Source: Paraburkholderia madseniana
GTDB taxonomy: Bacteria > Pseudomonadota > Gammaproteobacteria > Burkholderiales > Burkholderiaceae
DNA length: 64,000 bases
Direction of reading: 5' to 3'
NCBI RefSeq assembly: GCF_009690905.1
Contig: NZ_VOSW01000007.1
Span: forward strand, 84,600-148,599
Position 1 is the stretch's first letter, and each line of letters begins with the position of its first letter. Of this stretch, positions 55,024 through 63,806 are shown in pieces. The position numbers were made by a program, and so were the translations under genes. The notes beneath the pieces were generated by a model. The model was not told where the DNA came from. It did not search any database and worked only from the letters and a program-made list of their open reading frames with translations.

Positions 55024-57111
55024 TCAAGCCATCTGGGAGCCGTCGCCCGCGGTCGTTTTTGGATCCATCCAGGCGAGCGCGGTTCCTTGCTGCATCTGGT
55101 ACGCGGCCGAATCGTTGAAGACAAAGCCGAAACCCGGCGCCGGGTCGACACGCATACGGCTTTCCACCATCGCCAGCTGGCTCGTGCCGACGAACTGTCC
55201 TATCTCATTGCGCGCAACTTGCGCATTGCCCTTAACCGCAATTTCCGACGAGGTGAACTGGTAGACGTTCTCCAGTTCGTTCCTTATCTGGGCGGCTGCA
55301 AGAATACGGCTGATCGCATCGGTCGCTTCCAGCCGCCATTCGTCGAATCGGTCGGCGATGGACTTTAACGCATAAACGATATAGCCCTTCACCTCCGCAA
55401 GACTGTTCAGCAGCGAGTCATGCGCGTTCCTGATTGCGTTGAGGAATGCTCGAGGCTGGGTACGGATAAAGTCGGTCAGCTCGGTTCTCATTTCGTCGAA
55501 CTGTTTGCCGACGTAGGCGCCGATCTCCTTACCCTTGGCAATCGCCAACGTGTACATCGCCACGAACGTCCTGAAGGCATCCTTGGCGAAGTACTGAAGG
55601 TTTTTGTCGCCAGCATAGGCAATCTGGGTTTTGGCCCACCAGGCGAACTCGGCCATGTTGACGACGTCGACCGCGGCTTCCACTTCGCCCTTCAAGCCAA
55701 CACCGACGCATAAGCCCGCCCTCATCAGAATGCGAAACTTGTCGTCATAGGTAATGTGGAACGCGGCCTGCGCGCCGGCGCCGGCCTGGCCGCTCACGCC
55801 CGGCTTGACGGACGCGAACGAGGTCCATTTGACCTTTTCCTGCGGGCGCCGCCATTCGAATGCTCCCTCCACGGAGGCCTCAGCCTCGACGCCGGCAAAG
55901 GCCTTCAGATCACCGCCCGCGTCAGCCTTGACTTCGACCTTTGTGACATCGAGTTTGGGCTGCTGCATTTGCGCCGCGTTGCGAGTAGCACGCGTACCTT
56001 TGACCTTCTGCGTCTTACCGTCGCGGCCGAGTTTGAATTCGACCCCGCCTTCCGCGAGGAGGCTCGCACCGCAAGAAGCTTCCGCCTTTGCCGCGAGCGA
56101 GATCCTGAAGAAGCCCAGCGTGGTGTCGGGCGTGCTCTTCCACGAGATCGCGCCGCTCTGGCTCTCGGTCGGTGCCGGAATCCATAGTTCAAGCCCGGAT
56201 TTCCACGGCAGATAAAGCGTGGCTTTGATGTTTCCGTCAGCAAGCACTCCGCCGACTTCACCCTTCGCTTTCGCCGATGCAGCGACTTCGCCGCGCAGGT
56301 GCAATAGGTCGTCGAACGACTTGATGGTGCTTTCCGCTTTGGCGCTCGCGCCAGCACCGGCGAACAGCCGCAGGATCTGAGTGCCACCGGAGAACTCGCA
56401 CATTGCGTTGGGATCGTCCGGTGATTTGAATTTGGCGGCCTTGTTGAACGCCTCTGCAAACTCAGGTGCCCACTCGCGACCCCAAGGCGGTGTCTTCCAT
56501 TCGTGGAGCTTCGCTTTCTTGAACGCTTCGTCGAGCTTCTCCTGGATCTTCTCGTGATCCAGCTTATAGTTGCCCGTCGTCGCGTCCTTGACGAGAAAGG
56601 ATTTGAGTTGGGGCTTGTCGGAGTCCAGCTTGTAGCGTCGAAAATGGTTCTTCACTTTCGACGACCGCACGTACGTAAAGCGCTGACCGCTGTACTTATC
56701 TTTGCCGGCCGCTGTCTTCCGCAAGGGCAAAAGCTCCCACACGCCATCCTTGTTGAAGGCGGGCGTCTCCTCGAGTTGCTCGTGAACTTCCGCGGTGGCG
56801 GCTTCTTCTTTCTTGATCGCTTCTTTCAGGTTCGCTTCGAGTTGCGGACGCAACGCCACATTTTCCTGTTGCTCCAGCCAAGCAGCGTGCGCGACGCCCA
56901 GTGCTTGCCGTGCCTCGATCAGGTTCTCGGATAGCCGACTCATCAGCGCAATCTCTTTCGCCACGGCATCGACGGATTCGACTGGGCATTCGAAAAGCTC
57001 GGCTGTATCCGGATAAAAAAAGAGGAGCGGCCGCTGCGTACCCTTGGCGTCGGCGGTGCTGCCTTCCTGCGCGTTCGATTGGCTTGTCCCAGCTGCGTTC
57101 TGACTATTCAT
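55024..57111 (-). CDS. VgrG-linked 695-aa protein, putative type VI effector of unknown family
   Basis: The gene follows vgrG immediately. The N-terminal part (about 20-110) begins with LLFFYPDTAELFECPVESVDAVAKEI and continues as a charged coiled-coil. The middle (about 250-430) is rich in Ala/Gly beta-type repeats (GAGASAKAE, GVEAEASVEGAFEW). The C-terminal third (about 480-640) is helical and amphipathic to hydrophobic, for example AFRTFVAMYTLAIAKGKEIGAYVGKQF. This pattern suggests a membrane-active toxin, but I cannot assign a family. GTG at 57129 is an alternative start to ATG at 57111. No catalytic motif is apparent. Confidence 0.65.
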   Translation of the reverse strand: MNSQNAAGTSQSNAQEGSTADAKGTQRPLLFFYPDTAELFECPVESVDAVAKEIALMSRLSENLIEARQALGVAHAAWLEQQENVALRPQLEANLKEAIKKEEAATAEVHEQLEETPAFNKDGVWELLPLRKTAAGKDKYSGQRFTYVRSSKVKNHFRRYKLDSDKPQLKSFLVKDATTGNYKLDHEKIQEKLDEAFKKAKLHEWKTPPWGREWAPEFAEAFNKAAKFKSPDDPNAMCEFSGGTQILRLFAGAGASAKAESTIKSFDDLLHLRGEVAASAKAKGEVGGVLADGNIKATLYLPWKSGLELWIPAPTESQSGAISWKSTPDTTLGFFRISLAAKAEASCGASLLAEGGVEFKLGRDGKTQKVKGTRATRNAAQMQQPKLDVTKVEVKADAGGDLKAFAGVEAEASVEGAFEWRRPQEKVKWTSFASVKPGVSGQAGAGAQAAFHITYDDKFRILMRAGLCVGVGLKGEVEAAVDVVNMAEFAWWAKTQIAYAGDKNLQYFAKDAFRTFVAMYTLAIAKGKEIGAYVGKQFDEMRTELTDFIRTQPRAFLNAIRNAHDSLLNSLAEVKGYIVYALKSIADRFDEWRLEATDAISRILAAAQIRNELENVYQFTSSEIAVKGNAQVARNEIGQFVGTSQLAMVESRMRVDPAPGFGFVFNDSAAYQMQQGTALAWMDPKTTAGDGSQMA

Positions 57112-57149
57112 GATTTGATCTCGACTCACCCGTCATGTTGTTGTCGATC

Positions 57150-59858
57150 CTAGGCCTGATCGTCCTCATGGAACATCTTCAACTCCTGTTCCTGAGTACC
57201 GGTGAAGACCCGCACGGTTTTGCCCTCGGCGTCGGTAATGCCGCGAGCCAGCACCTGACCATCGCCGCTTTCGATGCGGTAAGGCGCGAGCGGCATCACG
57301 TTGCCGGTGGTCTCGTCCTTCAGGATGAATTGCTGGTCGTTGACCACACTCTTGGGCAATGCTGCGGGTTGCCCGTCGTAGCGCGTCGGGCCGGTGAACG
57401 AATGTTCGGAGCCTTTGATATCCACCTGGCTCGGCGCGTGAACCTGAATGTTTCCGCCGCTGATGCGGATATAGGCGCCGCCCGACGTGAGCAGAATTTC
57501 TTTTTCCGCGCTCAACTGGATGGCATCGGTGGAGGATGAAATCTTGATGCCTTTGCTCGCAAGCACGTCGATGCCGTCTGTCTGCGCCTGAATCTCGAGC
57601 TTGCCGCGCGCGGCGATCAGTTTCATGCCGAGCTTGTATGCGAACAGGCTGATCTTATCGACCGCATTTGCGACGAGGCTTTTGCCGATCGCAACGTTGA
57701 TATCGGTGTTCGCGGATATCGTCGCGTTCTCGCCCGCGTGAATATGGACGCTTTCCGGCGTGGTGATCCCTACGCCTTTGGGGGAAGCGAGCAACAGCAC
57801 GGGATCGCTGAAGCCGTTGGCTTGGCCAGTGCCGCCCGACGTCTCCTGTCCCTGCGCGGAGGAAGCCGACAAGGCAGGCGAAGCGCTTCCGCCGTAGCTG
57901 GATTGGGTGGCATTTGTGAACGTCTTCAGCGAGTCGATCGCTTGCATATCGGCTGCACCGTGTTGTTGCGCAGTGTCCGCCGTTGCGCTCAACAACTGCT
58001 GACCTGCGGTCAACTGACCGCGCGCCTCGGTGGCGTCGAGTTGCTCACCGCTCGCAGCCGGACGGCCAAACGTGCTGATGTAGAGCCCTTTCTGGGAGCG
58101 GATCGCGCCGTAGGCGTCGGTGGCAAGTTCGAAGCCCGTGCCGCGGAATGCGCCACGCGTGTTGTCGGTTTGCGAGACCAGATAGCCGAGATTCAACTGT
58201 GCTGCGGTTTGCGTGCTGTAAAGCTGCGCGCGATTCTGACCGGTGGAATCGTCGAGCACTAGCTGGTTATACCCCGAGCCTTTATGTTCCTTTGACTTAT
58301 AGCCGGAGAGCTGGCCCTGCGTGTGCCACTGCGGCGAGCTTGCGGAGTTATAGACGCGGCCTGTAATGAGCGGCCGGTCAGGATCGCCGTCAATGTACGT
58401 GATGATGACTTCCTGACCGATGCGCGGCACGAAGACGCCGCCCCAGTTGCTGCCGGCATTCGGGTATGACACGCGCACCCAGCAGGATGCCTTTTCGTCG
58501 CCGCTATTGATCCGGTCCCAGTGCATGCGGACCTTCACGCGATTCAACGAGTCCGTAAAGACTTCTTCACCCGAGGGACCGACGACCGTTGCGGTCTGCG
58601 TCGGCATGACGGGTTTGTGATGGTCCAATGGACTGCGAAACGGAATGCTGCGCCGCTGAGCCTCAATGGTCGCCATGAAAAAGCCGGTGCTGCCGTCGCC
58701 GCTCGGAATCAGCGCGGACGGCTGCACTGGGCCGAAATTGGCGCGTGTCGTGTTGACCTTAGTCTGGAGGCTATGAGGAAAATCGGCACCGCTACGTGAT
58801 ACCGGCAGATTGTTCTCGATCACCCAATCCACTGCTAGCACGGCGAATTGCCGCTCTTGCTCGTTGCCGCCTGAATGATCCGGATGATCGACAAGTTCAA
58901 ACCACTGCCCTGCATCGATCCGCCGCACTGCGCCTACGCCATAGAAACGCTTTGCGCGCGACTCCCACTCCTCCATGCGGATCTTCGAAAGCGCGTCGCC
59001 ACGGTCCTGCTCGCGATACGTGTACGCACCGGAATATTCGTAGACTTCCGCTTGCGAAGGCAATGAACCCTGATTGCCGACCGTCGGGATATTGGTGCCT
59101 TTCGCATATTGCGGCGATTTATAGTCGAATGTACTCGTGACAAGCGAGGTGCTTTGCAGTGTCCGGCTACCGGACCATTGAACGAGCGCGTCGGTTTCGC
59201 TGTTAGTGCCCGCCCGATAGAACGCCACGCTTTGCGGTGACGCAGATTTGAACGAATCCAGATTGTCCGTCACCACCAACTTGTGCGATTGTCCGTCGTC
59301 GGCCTGCTCAAAATAGCTGTACCAGCCTTCAGCTTCCATCAAACGATTGACGAAATTCCAGTCGTCTTCGTACTGAACGCAGAATGACCGCGGCTGAAGC
59401 GGCTTATTCAGCGCAAAGCGAAATGCGCCCTGGGCTTGAGGATGCTGATTGAATACGTCAGTAATGATTTCATCAACCGTGACGTCCTGCCAGATGCGCG
59501 CATCACGTCTGAAGCGCAGAAAATGCAACCAGCATGCAAATGCGACTTGATAGCTGGTCAGCCCGCCATCCGAGCCGAGCCGGCGAGCGGTGTGAACGAA
59601 GCCGTGCACAGGCCGATACGATTTGTCGGTTTGTTGCATCCATAGCGTAACGGGCTGCGCGATAAGCCGTTTAAGTTCGATGTTTTCGTCTGTAGACGCG
59701 ACGTCGACGGTGAATGCGTAATCGCGGCCTATGCGGCTGTTTCCCACCACTCGCTGGACGAGCAATGCATTCGCACCGATAGGCGTATCCAGTTTGAGCA
59801 AACGCTCATTCTGGAATATTCCCGAACGAATTTGTTCGATTAGGTCAGCTGCGCCCAT
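57150..59858 (-). CDS. vgrG: Type VI secretion spike protein VgrG with DUF2345 and TTR-like tail
   Basis: A 902-aa spike protein. The gp27-like part (about 10-370) contains YEDDWNFVNRLMEAEGWYSYFE. The gp5-like OB fold (about 430-520) has VRMHWDR-S-DEKASCWVRVSYPNAGSNWGG and PRIGQEVIITYIDGDPDRPLITG. A DUF2345 beta-prism extension follows (about 690-830), and then a C-terminal transthyretin-like module of about 60 residues (FILKDETTGNVMPLAPYRI, GITDAEGKT). Such tails bind specific effectors, here presumably the 695-aa neighbour. ATG at 59858 is preferred over GTG at 59867. No core tss genes are in the window, so this is an orphan cargo island. Confidence 0.92.
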   Translation of the reverse strand: MGAADLIEQIRSGIFQNERLLKLDTPIGANALLVQRVVGNSRIGRDYAFTVDVASTDENIELKRLIAQPVTLWMQQTDKSYRPVHGFVHTARRLGSDGGLTSYQVAFACWLHFLRFRRDARIWQDVTVDEIITDVFNQHPQAQGAFRFALNKPLQPRSFCVQYEDDWNFVNRLMEAEGWYSYFEQADDGQSHKLVVTDNLDSFKSASPQSVAFYRAGTNSETDALVQWSGSRTLQSTSLVTSTFDYKSPQYAKGTNIPTVGNQGSLPSQAEVYEYSGAYTYREQDRGDALSKIRMEEWESRAKRFYGVGAVRRIDAGQWFELVDHPDHSGGNEQERQFAVLAVDWVIENNLPVSRSGADFPHSLQTKVNTTRANFGPVQPSALIPSGDGSTGFFMATIEAQRRSIPFRSPLDHHKPVMPTQTATVVGPSGEEVFTDSLNRVKVRMHWDRINSGDEKASCWVRVSYPNAGSNWGGVFVPRIGQEVIITYIDGDPDRPLITGRVYNSASSPQWHTQGQLSGYKSKEHKGSGYNQLVLDDSTGQNRAQLYSTQTAAQLNLGYLVSQTDNTRGAFRGTGFELATDAYGAIRSQKGLYISTFGRPAASGEQLDATEARGQLTAGQQLLSATADTAQQHGAADMQAIDSLKTFTNATQSSYGGSASPALSASSAQGQETSGGTGQANGFSDPVLLLASPKGVGITTPESVHIHAGENATISANTDINVAIGKSLVANAVDKISLFAYKLGMKLIAARGKLEIQAQTDGIDVLASKGIKISSSTDAIQLSAEKEILLTSGGAYIRISGGNIQVHAPSQVDIKGSEHSFTGPTRYDGQPAALPKSVVNDQQFILKDETTGNVMPLAPYRIESGDGQVLARGITDAEGKTVRVFTGTQEQELKMFHEDDQA

Positions 59859-60151
59859 TTTTTGCACCCCGTCTTGTCACGTATTGGTTCTCGCCCGCAG
59901 ATTCTAAGTCTGATGATAGCGGATGGTAAACATTCCCTTTGAATGTAGCTATCCGTTCCTGTTAAAGGCGGCGGCGACCGGAAATACGTTCCGATCAAAT
60001 TGTTAAATTCTGAAAATCGGAAATATTTTCTTGAGTACGCGCGCGTTACTGTAACCGTCTCCCAATTAGCAAGATGAGATTCGTGACAATGAGTTTACCC
60101 TCGTAAAACGAATCCCTTGCTGAAAAAGTAAACTCAAGCAAGGAGCAGGCG
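59859..60151. other. Upstream region of the vgrG operon
   Basis: Low-GC, gene-free stretch between vgrG and the IS fragment. It should carry the promoter of the type VI cargo operon; no clear consensus was found. Confidence 0.4.
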
Positions 60152-60265
60152 ATGACCGTCAAGGCAAAGCGGACACAGTACACGCTCGAATTCAAGCTAA
60201 AGGCGGTACGGCGGGTCAAAGAAAAGCAAAGCATGGCGGCAGTGGTGAGGCATTTGTTGAAATAA
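60152..60265 (+). pseudogene. IS3-family orfA fragment
   Basis: Thirty-seven codons, MTVKAKRTQYTLEFKLKAV to HLLK-stop, match the start of the helix-turn-helix transposase subunit (OrfA) of IS3-type elements, with AAGGAG upstream. The gene then stops where the family would continue with the recognition helix and leucine zipper. No orfB or clear inverted repeat is left. Confidence 0.65.
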
Positions 60266-60592
60266 CTTCGGCAGGACTTATGGTCCATTTTGGAAGCGAC
60301 TACGAATGACCGAAAAGTGGCCGCGCTCAGTCGCCCTCGGCTCGTGGCTCCACCGGTTCCAGTTCTATTAGCGAAAGGAGGACAGATAGCTCGGCCGAGG
60401 AAAGACGCTACACTTCCTTTCGAGTTTTCAACATCTGCATGGCGCTTGTGCCCATTAAGCCGATCTGGCGCTTAAGCATCTCGCCACCCGCCGATCGATC
60501 GAGCTAACCTGATGAGGCAAGACATTTAATCGCCGCAAAAGCATAGGCGATCGGCGGGAGGCGTCGCAGCAGCGCTCGTTACCATCCCGGAT
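60266..60592. other. Degenerate sequence after the IS fragment
   Basis: No supported gene. A short frame at 60290-60475 has neither a binding site nor a motif. It is likely decayed mobile DNA. Confidence 0.4.
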
Positions 60593-61042
60593 TCAGAAGC
60601 GGGAGTTTAAAACGGCCTTTTCAGTCAGACGCGAATGCAAAATATCCAGACACTTTTCTTGTTCGTGTCGACGCATTTCATAGAATGACAGTGCGGCTCG
60701 ACGCGGACTGGTGCGCGCTTCATTCGGCCGGTTATACCGGATCACCAGCAGAAAGCGCCCCCGGTTTACAAAAGCGATGTTCTCGTAAAGAATCGTGGTG
60801 CGACCAACCTTGCATTGATCGACATAGAAAACCGCGCGTGTCGTGAAATTCATGCTTACCAAGGCAGCCAGAGGTGCGAGGAAGACCATAAAAACATCGC
60901 CAAAACTCATGAATGGGTTCGACTGCGCAAAGACGATGTAAGACCCGGCAATAATGAGAAAAATGATACCGAGAGCCGGCATTGCAAAGCGGCTGCCACG
61001 CACGATCAGTTCTGGCTCGATAGTCTGGGGTAGGCTGTTCAT
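60593..61042 (-). CDS. Hypothetical membrane protein with two helices
   Basis: A 149-aa protein (MNSLPQTIEPELIVRGSRF...) with two adjacent transmembrane helices (about 20-42 and 46-66) and a basic cytoplasmic C-terminal domain of about 80 residues with possible beta strands (KVGRTTILYENIAFVNRGRFLLVIRY), reminiscent of small PH-like membrane proteins. The frame continues upstream to 61144, but the start at 61042 fits the hydrophobic profile best; no good ribosome binding site is seen. The family is unknown. Confidence 0.5.
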   Translation of the reverse strand: MNSLPQTIEPELIVRGSRFAMPALGIIFLIIAGSYIVFAQSNPFMSFGDVFMVFLAPLAALVSMNFTTRAVFYVDQCKVGRTTILYENIAFVNRGRFLLVIRYNRPNEARTSPRRAALSFYEMRRHEQEKCLDILHSRLTEKAVLNSRF

Positions 61043-61563
61043 ATAAGAAATAAGAAAGTTGAACTCGTGGAAGACATCAGGCCCGGCACTTCCCTGCACT
61101 TCTACGATCTGGATAATGCAGCGATATTTTATTCGGACAAACACGAATAATATGGAAGAGTATTCTGCCCGACAGTCAGGGCTTTGTCCGCAATCAAATT
61201 CGATATTGATTCATTACGCATAAATTCAACAGACTCCTGCTCTATTGCTCGCTGACTACGATTACGACGAGGGCAGCGGCCCATTAGCGACGTCACAGCC
61301 AATATCTCGTCGACAGCGGGCTTCAATCGACAATGCGTGATAGGCCCTTGATACGTGGAAAAGGCGGAAGTCGAATGACGGAACGGTGTAAAAGTGATTC
61401 TTGCGGATTCCCGTGATCTTGTTGAAGGTCCGCAACCGGTCGCCTGCTGCCTGTCACCTATGCGGCCCGTTCGCAAAACTAATGCCTTCGAATAGCAGCG
61501 GTCGACCTGCCATTTCGATGGCTAATGTGACGCTACGCATCGCATTGGCGATACTGAGGGCAG
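61043..61563. other. Intergenic stretch, no supported gene
   Basis: About 520 bases with irregular codon use. A minus-strand frame (61129-61476) exists but lacks a binding site and a recognisable motif. It possibly contains the remains of an inserted element. Confidence 0.35.
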
Positions 61564-62466
61564 CTAGGTGAGAACGCTGAATTGCTGCTGCTCAAGCGAA
61601 ACCGTCTCGACAATCGTTTCGAACTCGGCCAGCAGGTCTGGTTGACGCTGCCGCAGGTATTGAGCTACCAGTTCATTCTCCAGCAGCCTGGCAAGATATC
61701 CCTTTGCGAGCACCAGGTTCAGCACATCCTGTCCGTAGGTCTGCTCGACAAGTTTGTATTGCCCCTGCAGATTGCTCATCTCCCGCTCCATCTTCGCCAT
61801 CTGTTCAGGCGTCACACCGGTCAGCTTTGGCGGCTTCTTTCCATCAACCAGGCGTGATGCGGGTGTTGCGACAAGCAGCGCTTCGGCATAAGGCACGGTC
61901 ACGTTGTTCGCCGCTATCATCAGTTCGACGCATTCGACCTGCCGCGTCGGCTTCATTTTTCGGATTGCGCGAGCGAGGTCTACAGAGAACTGACGATCTC
62001 CCAAGAGTTCGGCGGCTTCAGGACATATGCCGTCCAGCAGCGAAAGCTTCTTGAGGATCATGGACACGTCCATAGCGAGGGCCTTTGCCAGCCTCTCCGG
62101 CGACACGCCCCGTTCGACGACGCGCCGGATCATATAGTGCTCCTGGATTGTAGACAGCCGGTTGACGCGATTGTTGTACGTGTAGCTTTCGTCGTCGGTT
62201 GCAACCAGGCACGATACCTCGACGAATCCGAGCTTTTGCATCGCAATGAGGCGTAGGTGGCCATCAAGCAGCACATGTTGACCCGTACTCTGGTGTACTG
62301 CGGTAACCGACAATGGCTCAATCAGGCCGATCTCCTCGATCGAGGCCTTGATCTGTTTGAACTTGCGAGAATCGATGATCGTCACCGGCATCTTGCGCGA
62401 CGGCAAGATGCACACTAAGGGAACAGATAGAGGCTCGGGAATGAAACCGAGCGTTACGCCTGTCAT
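61564..62466 (-). CDS. ParB/RepB-family DNA-binding protein
   Basis: A 300-aa protein with an N-terminal ParB/Srx-type domain (about 25-100: FKQIKASIEEIGLIEPLSVTAV, VLLDGHLRLIAMQKLG), a helix-turn-helix region (about 105-160: RLAKALAMDVSMILKKLSLLDG) and a C-terminal helical RepB-like part. The GHLRL box differs from the GERR box of canonical ParB CTP-binding clamps, so this is probably a specialised regulator or partition-like protein of a mobile element. Its ATG overlaps the stop of the upstream ParB-like gene as ATGA, indicating coupled translation. Confidence 0.75.
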   Translation of the reverse strand: MTGVTLGFIPEPLSVPLVCILPSRKMPVTIIDSRKFKQIKASIEEIGLIEPLSVTAVHQSTGQHVLLDGHLRLIAMQKLGFVEVSCLVATDDESYTYNNRVNRLSTIQEHYMIRRVVERGVSPERLAKALAMDVSMILKKLSLLDGICPEAAELLGDRQFSVDLARAIRKMKPTRQVECVELMIAANNVTVPYAEALLVATPASRLVDGKKPPKLTGVTPEQMAKMEREMSNLQGQYKLVEQTYGQDVLNLVLAKGYLARLLENELVAQYLRQRQPDLLAEFETIVETVSLEQQQFSVLT

Positions 62467-63080
62467 GCGACGCTCCCGCCCGACCAGACGCGCTCGGCAA
62501 GATATTTCGGCAACGTTGGCAGCCCCTCTGCACGTAGCAGATTGACGAAGTTTTCATCTGCAAAAATTTGCCGAAGTGCGCCAACGACAAACATGAGCCG
62601 CTGCTGCGCAAATTCGGCTTTACGCACCATCGACTTCTGGCGTTCGACTTCATGCTGATAGGTCCGCACCAGGCTCGATGTCGTCACATCCGCGAGCTTG
62701 CCCGACATGTTGCGGGCAGCGGAGCGCCCAAGCGTTTTACGTCGCTCGATAATCCGGCGGGCATCCATCAATTGCTTGCCACGTAGCTTGCCGGATTCGT
62801 AAGCTTCCTGCAGAGCAGCCTGCATTGCGGTGTCATCGTCACCGGCGCTGACAATAGACAGGGCGGCGTTGAGTGGAATCCGTCCCTTCTCTACTGCTAT
62901 GACCAGTCGTTCTTCACCATGATGCAGTAGCATCAGGATACCTTGGACATATGATTGCGTGAGCCCCGTCTTTTCCGCGATCACCTTCGACGTATATCCC
63001 TGCTCCTGCAATTGCCGGATGCCGGCGAGGAGTTCGAGTGGTCGGCACTGACGACGCGCAATGTTCTCCGCGAGACTCAT
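62463..63080 (-). CDS. ParB/RepB-like protein lacking its N-terminal domain
   Basis: About 205 aa starting MSLAENIARRQCRPLELLAGIRQLQEQGYT. This is the second half of the ParB N-terminal domain running into the helix-turn-helix (KVIAEKTGLTQSYVQGILMLL) and a C-terminal coiled region. In complete relatives about 80-100 residues precede MSLAEN, and the frame upstream still reads DEDAFI before homology ends abruptly inside the pRiA4b-like gene. The join therefore truncated this gene. The ATG at 63080 overlaps the stop of the upstream gene as ATGA, so it may still be translated. Confidence 0.65.
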   Translation of the reverse strand: MSLAENIARRQCRPLELLAGIRQLQEQGYTSKVIAEKTGLTQSYVQGILMLLHHGEERLVIAVEKGRIPLNAALSIVSAGDDDTAMQAALQEAYESGKLRGKQLMDARRIIERRKTLGRSAARNMSGKLADVTTSSLVRTYQHEVERQKSMVRKAEFAQQRLMFVVGALRQIFADENFVNLLRAEGLPTLPKYLAERVWSGGSVA

Positions 63081-63649
63081 GATGAATGCGTCTTCGTCGC
63101 TGCCCGTCGGTCGAACAGTTCGGCATCGAAGTCGTCGCCCGCCCATGTTCTATAACGCTTCGCTTCGTCGCTATCTGGCTCCAGGCTCAGAACGCGCAAC
63201 ATTTCTGCATATCCGTAGGTACCACCGACGTCCTCGGGCGGACAGGCACGTTCTCCAGCACCAATCCAAGCCTCGCTGTGCGGCTCATGGTCCGTTTGAG
63301 TGACTTCTTCCACGTGAATGTCATGATGCCAGTCATCGCCAAAGTCATATCGATAGAGGAACCGGTGTCCCGGGTATGCAATCCGGTATAACCGCGCCTT
63401 GCGGTCATCCACCATTTCGGGATCTTCAGCAAACAGATCGAGCATGTTGTCGTTGTCGCCCATCGCGTAAGTCCGCCCGTCGATCTCGAAGTCATGCAAA
63501 TGCGAGTCGGTCCACCCAAAGGCGGCTTGCAGGATGTGATGCAGCTTGCGCAAGGTGATATTGCCGTCGACGTGGATCCGGCGCCAGACGGGCGGTTCGA
63601 TGTCACGGATCTGAGCGTGAAGTGTGTAGATGGTGTAGGACTTGGTCAT
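63077..63649 (-). CDS. pRiA4b ORF-3 family protein
   Basis: A 190-aa protein with the family's hallmarks: YTLHAQIRDIEPPVWRRIHVDGNITLRKLHHILQAAFGW, DSHLHDFEIDG and FLYRYDFGDDWHHDIHVE, then a Cys-Pro-Pro-Glu-Asp-x-Gly-Gly motif. The family is common on plasmids and transposable elements, and its function is unsettled. The last residues (RRAATKTHSS) appear to be read out of frame from a ParB gene, so the 3' end was created by fusion. ATG at 63649 is taken as the start, with TTG at 63661 as an alternative. Confidence 0.75.
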   Translation of the reverse strand: MTKSYTIYTLHAQIRDIEPPVWRRIHVDGNITLRKLHHILQAAFGWTDSHLHDFEIDGRTYAMGDNDNMLDLFAEDPEMVDDRKARLYRIAYPGHRFLYRYDFGDDWHHDIHVEEVTQTDHEPHSEAWIGAGERACPPEDVGGTYGYAEMLRVLSLEPDSDEAKRYRTWAGDDFDAELFDRRAATKTHSS

Positions 63650-63806
63650 GGATTCGAGCAAAGCATCATATTGGACGCAGGCAGAATTGCATTATCGCCC
63701 GACGTCGCAGTCGGCTGTGCCTGCCTGCTGCGTGCCGGGACCTATGCTGTGCGCTGTCCGGAAACCGACACGAATCGCGTCAGGCGGATGTTCGAGTCGA
63801 AGCGCT

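Noticed and set aside
61129..61476. 115-codon minus-strand frame
   Set aside because: It cannot be linked to any family and lacks a start signal; it could be remnant DNA, so it is not annotated as a gene.
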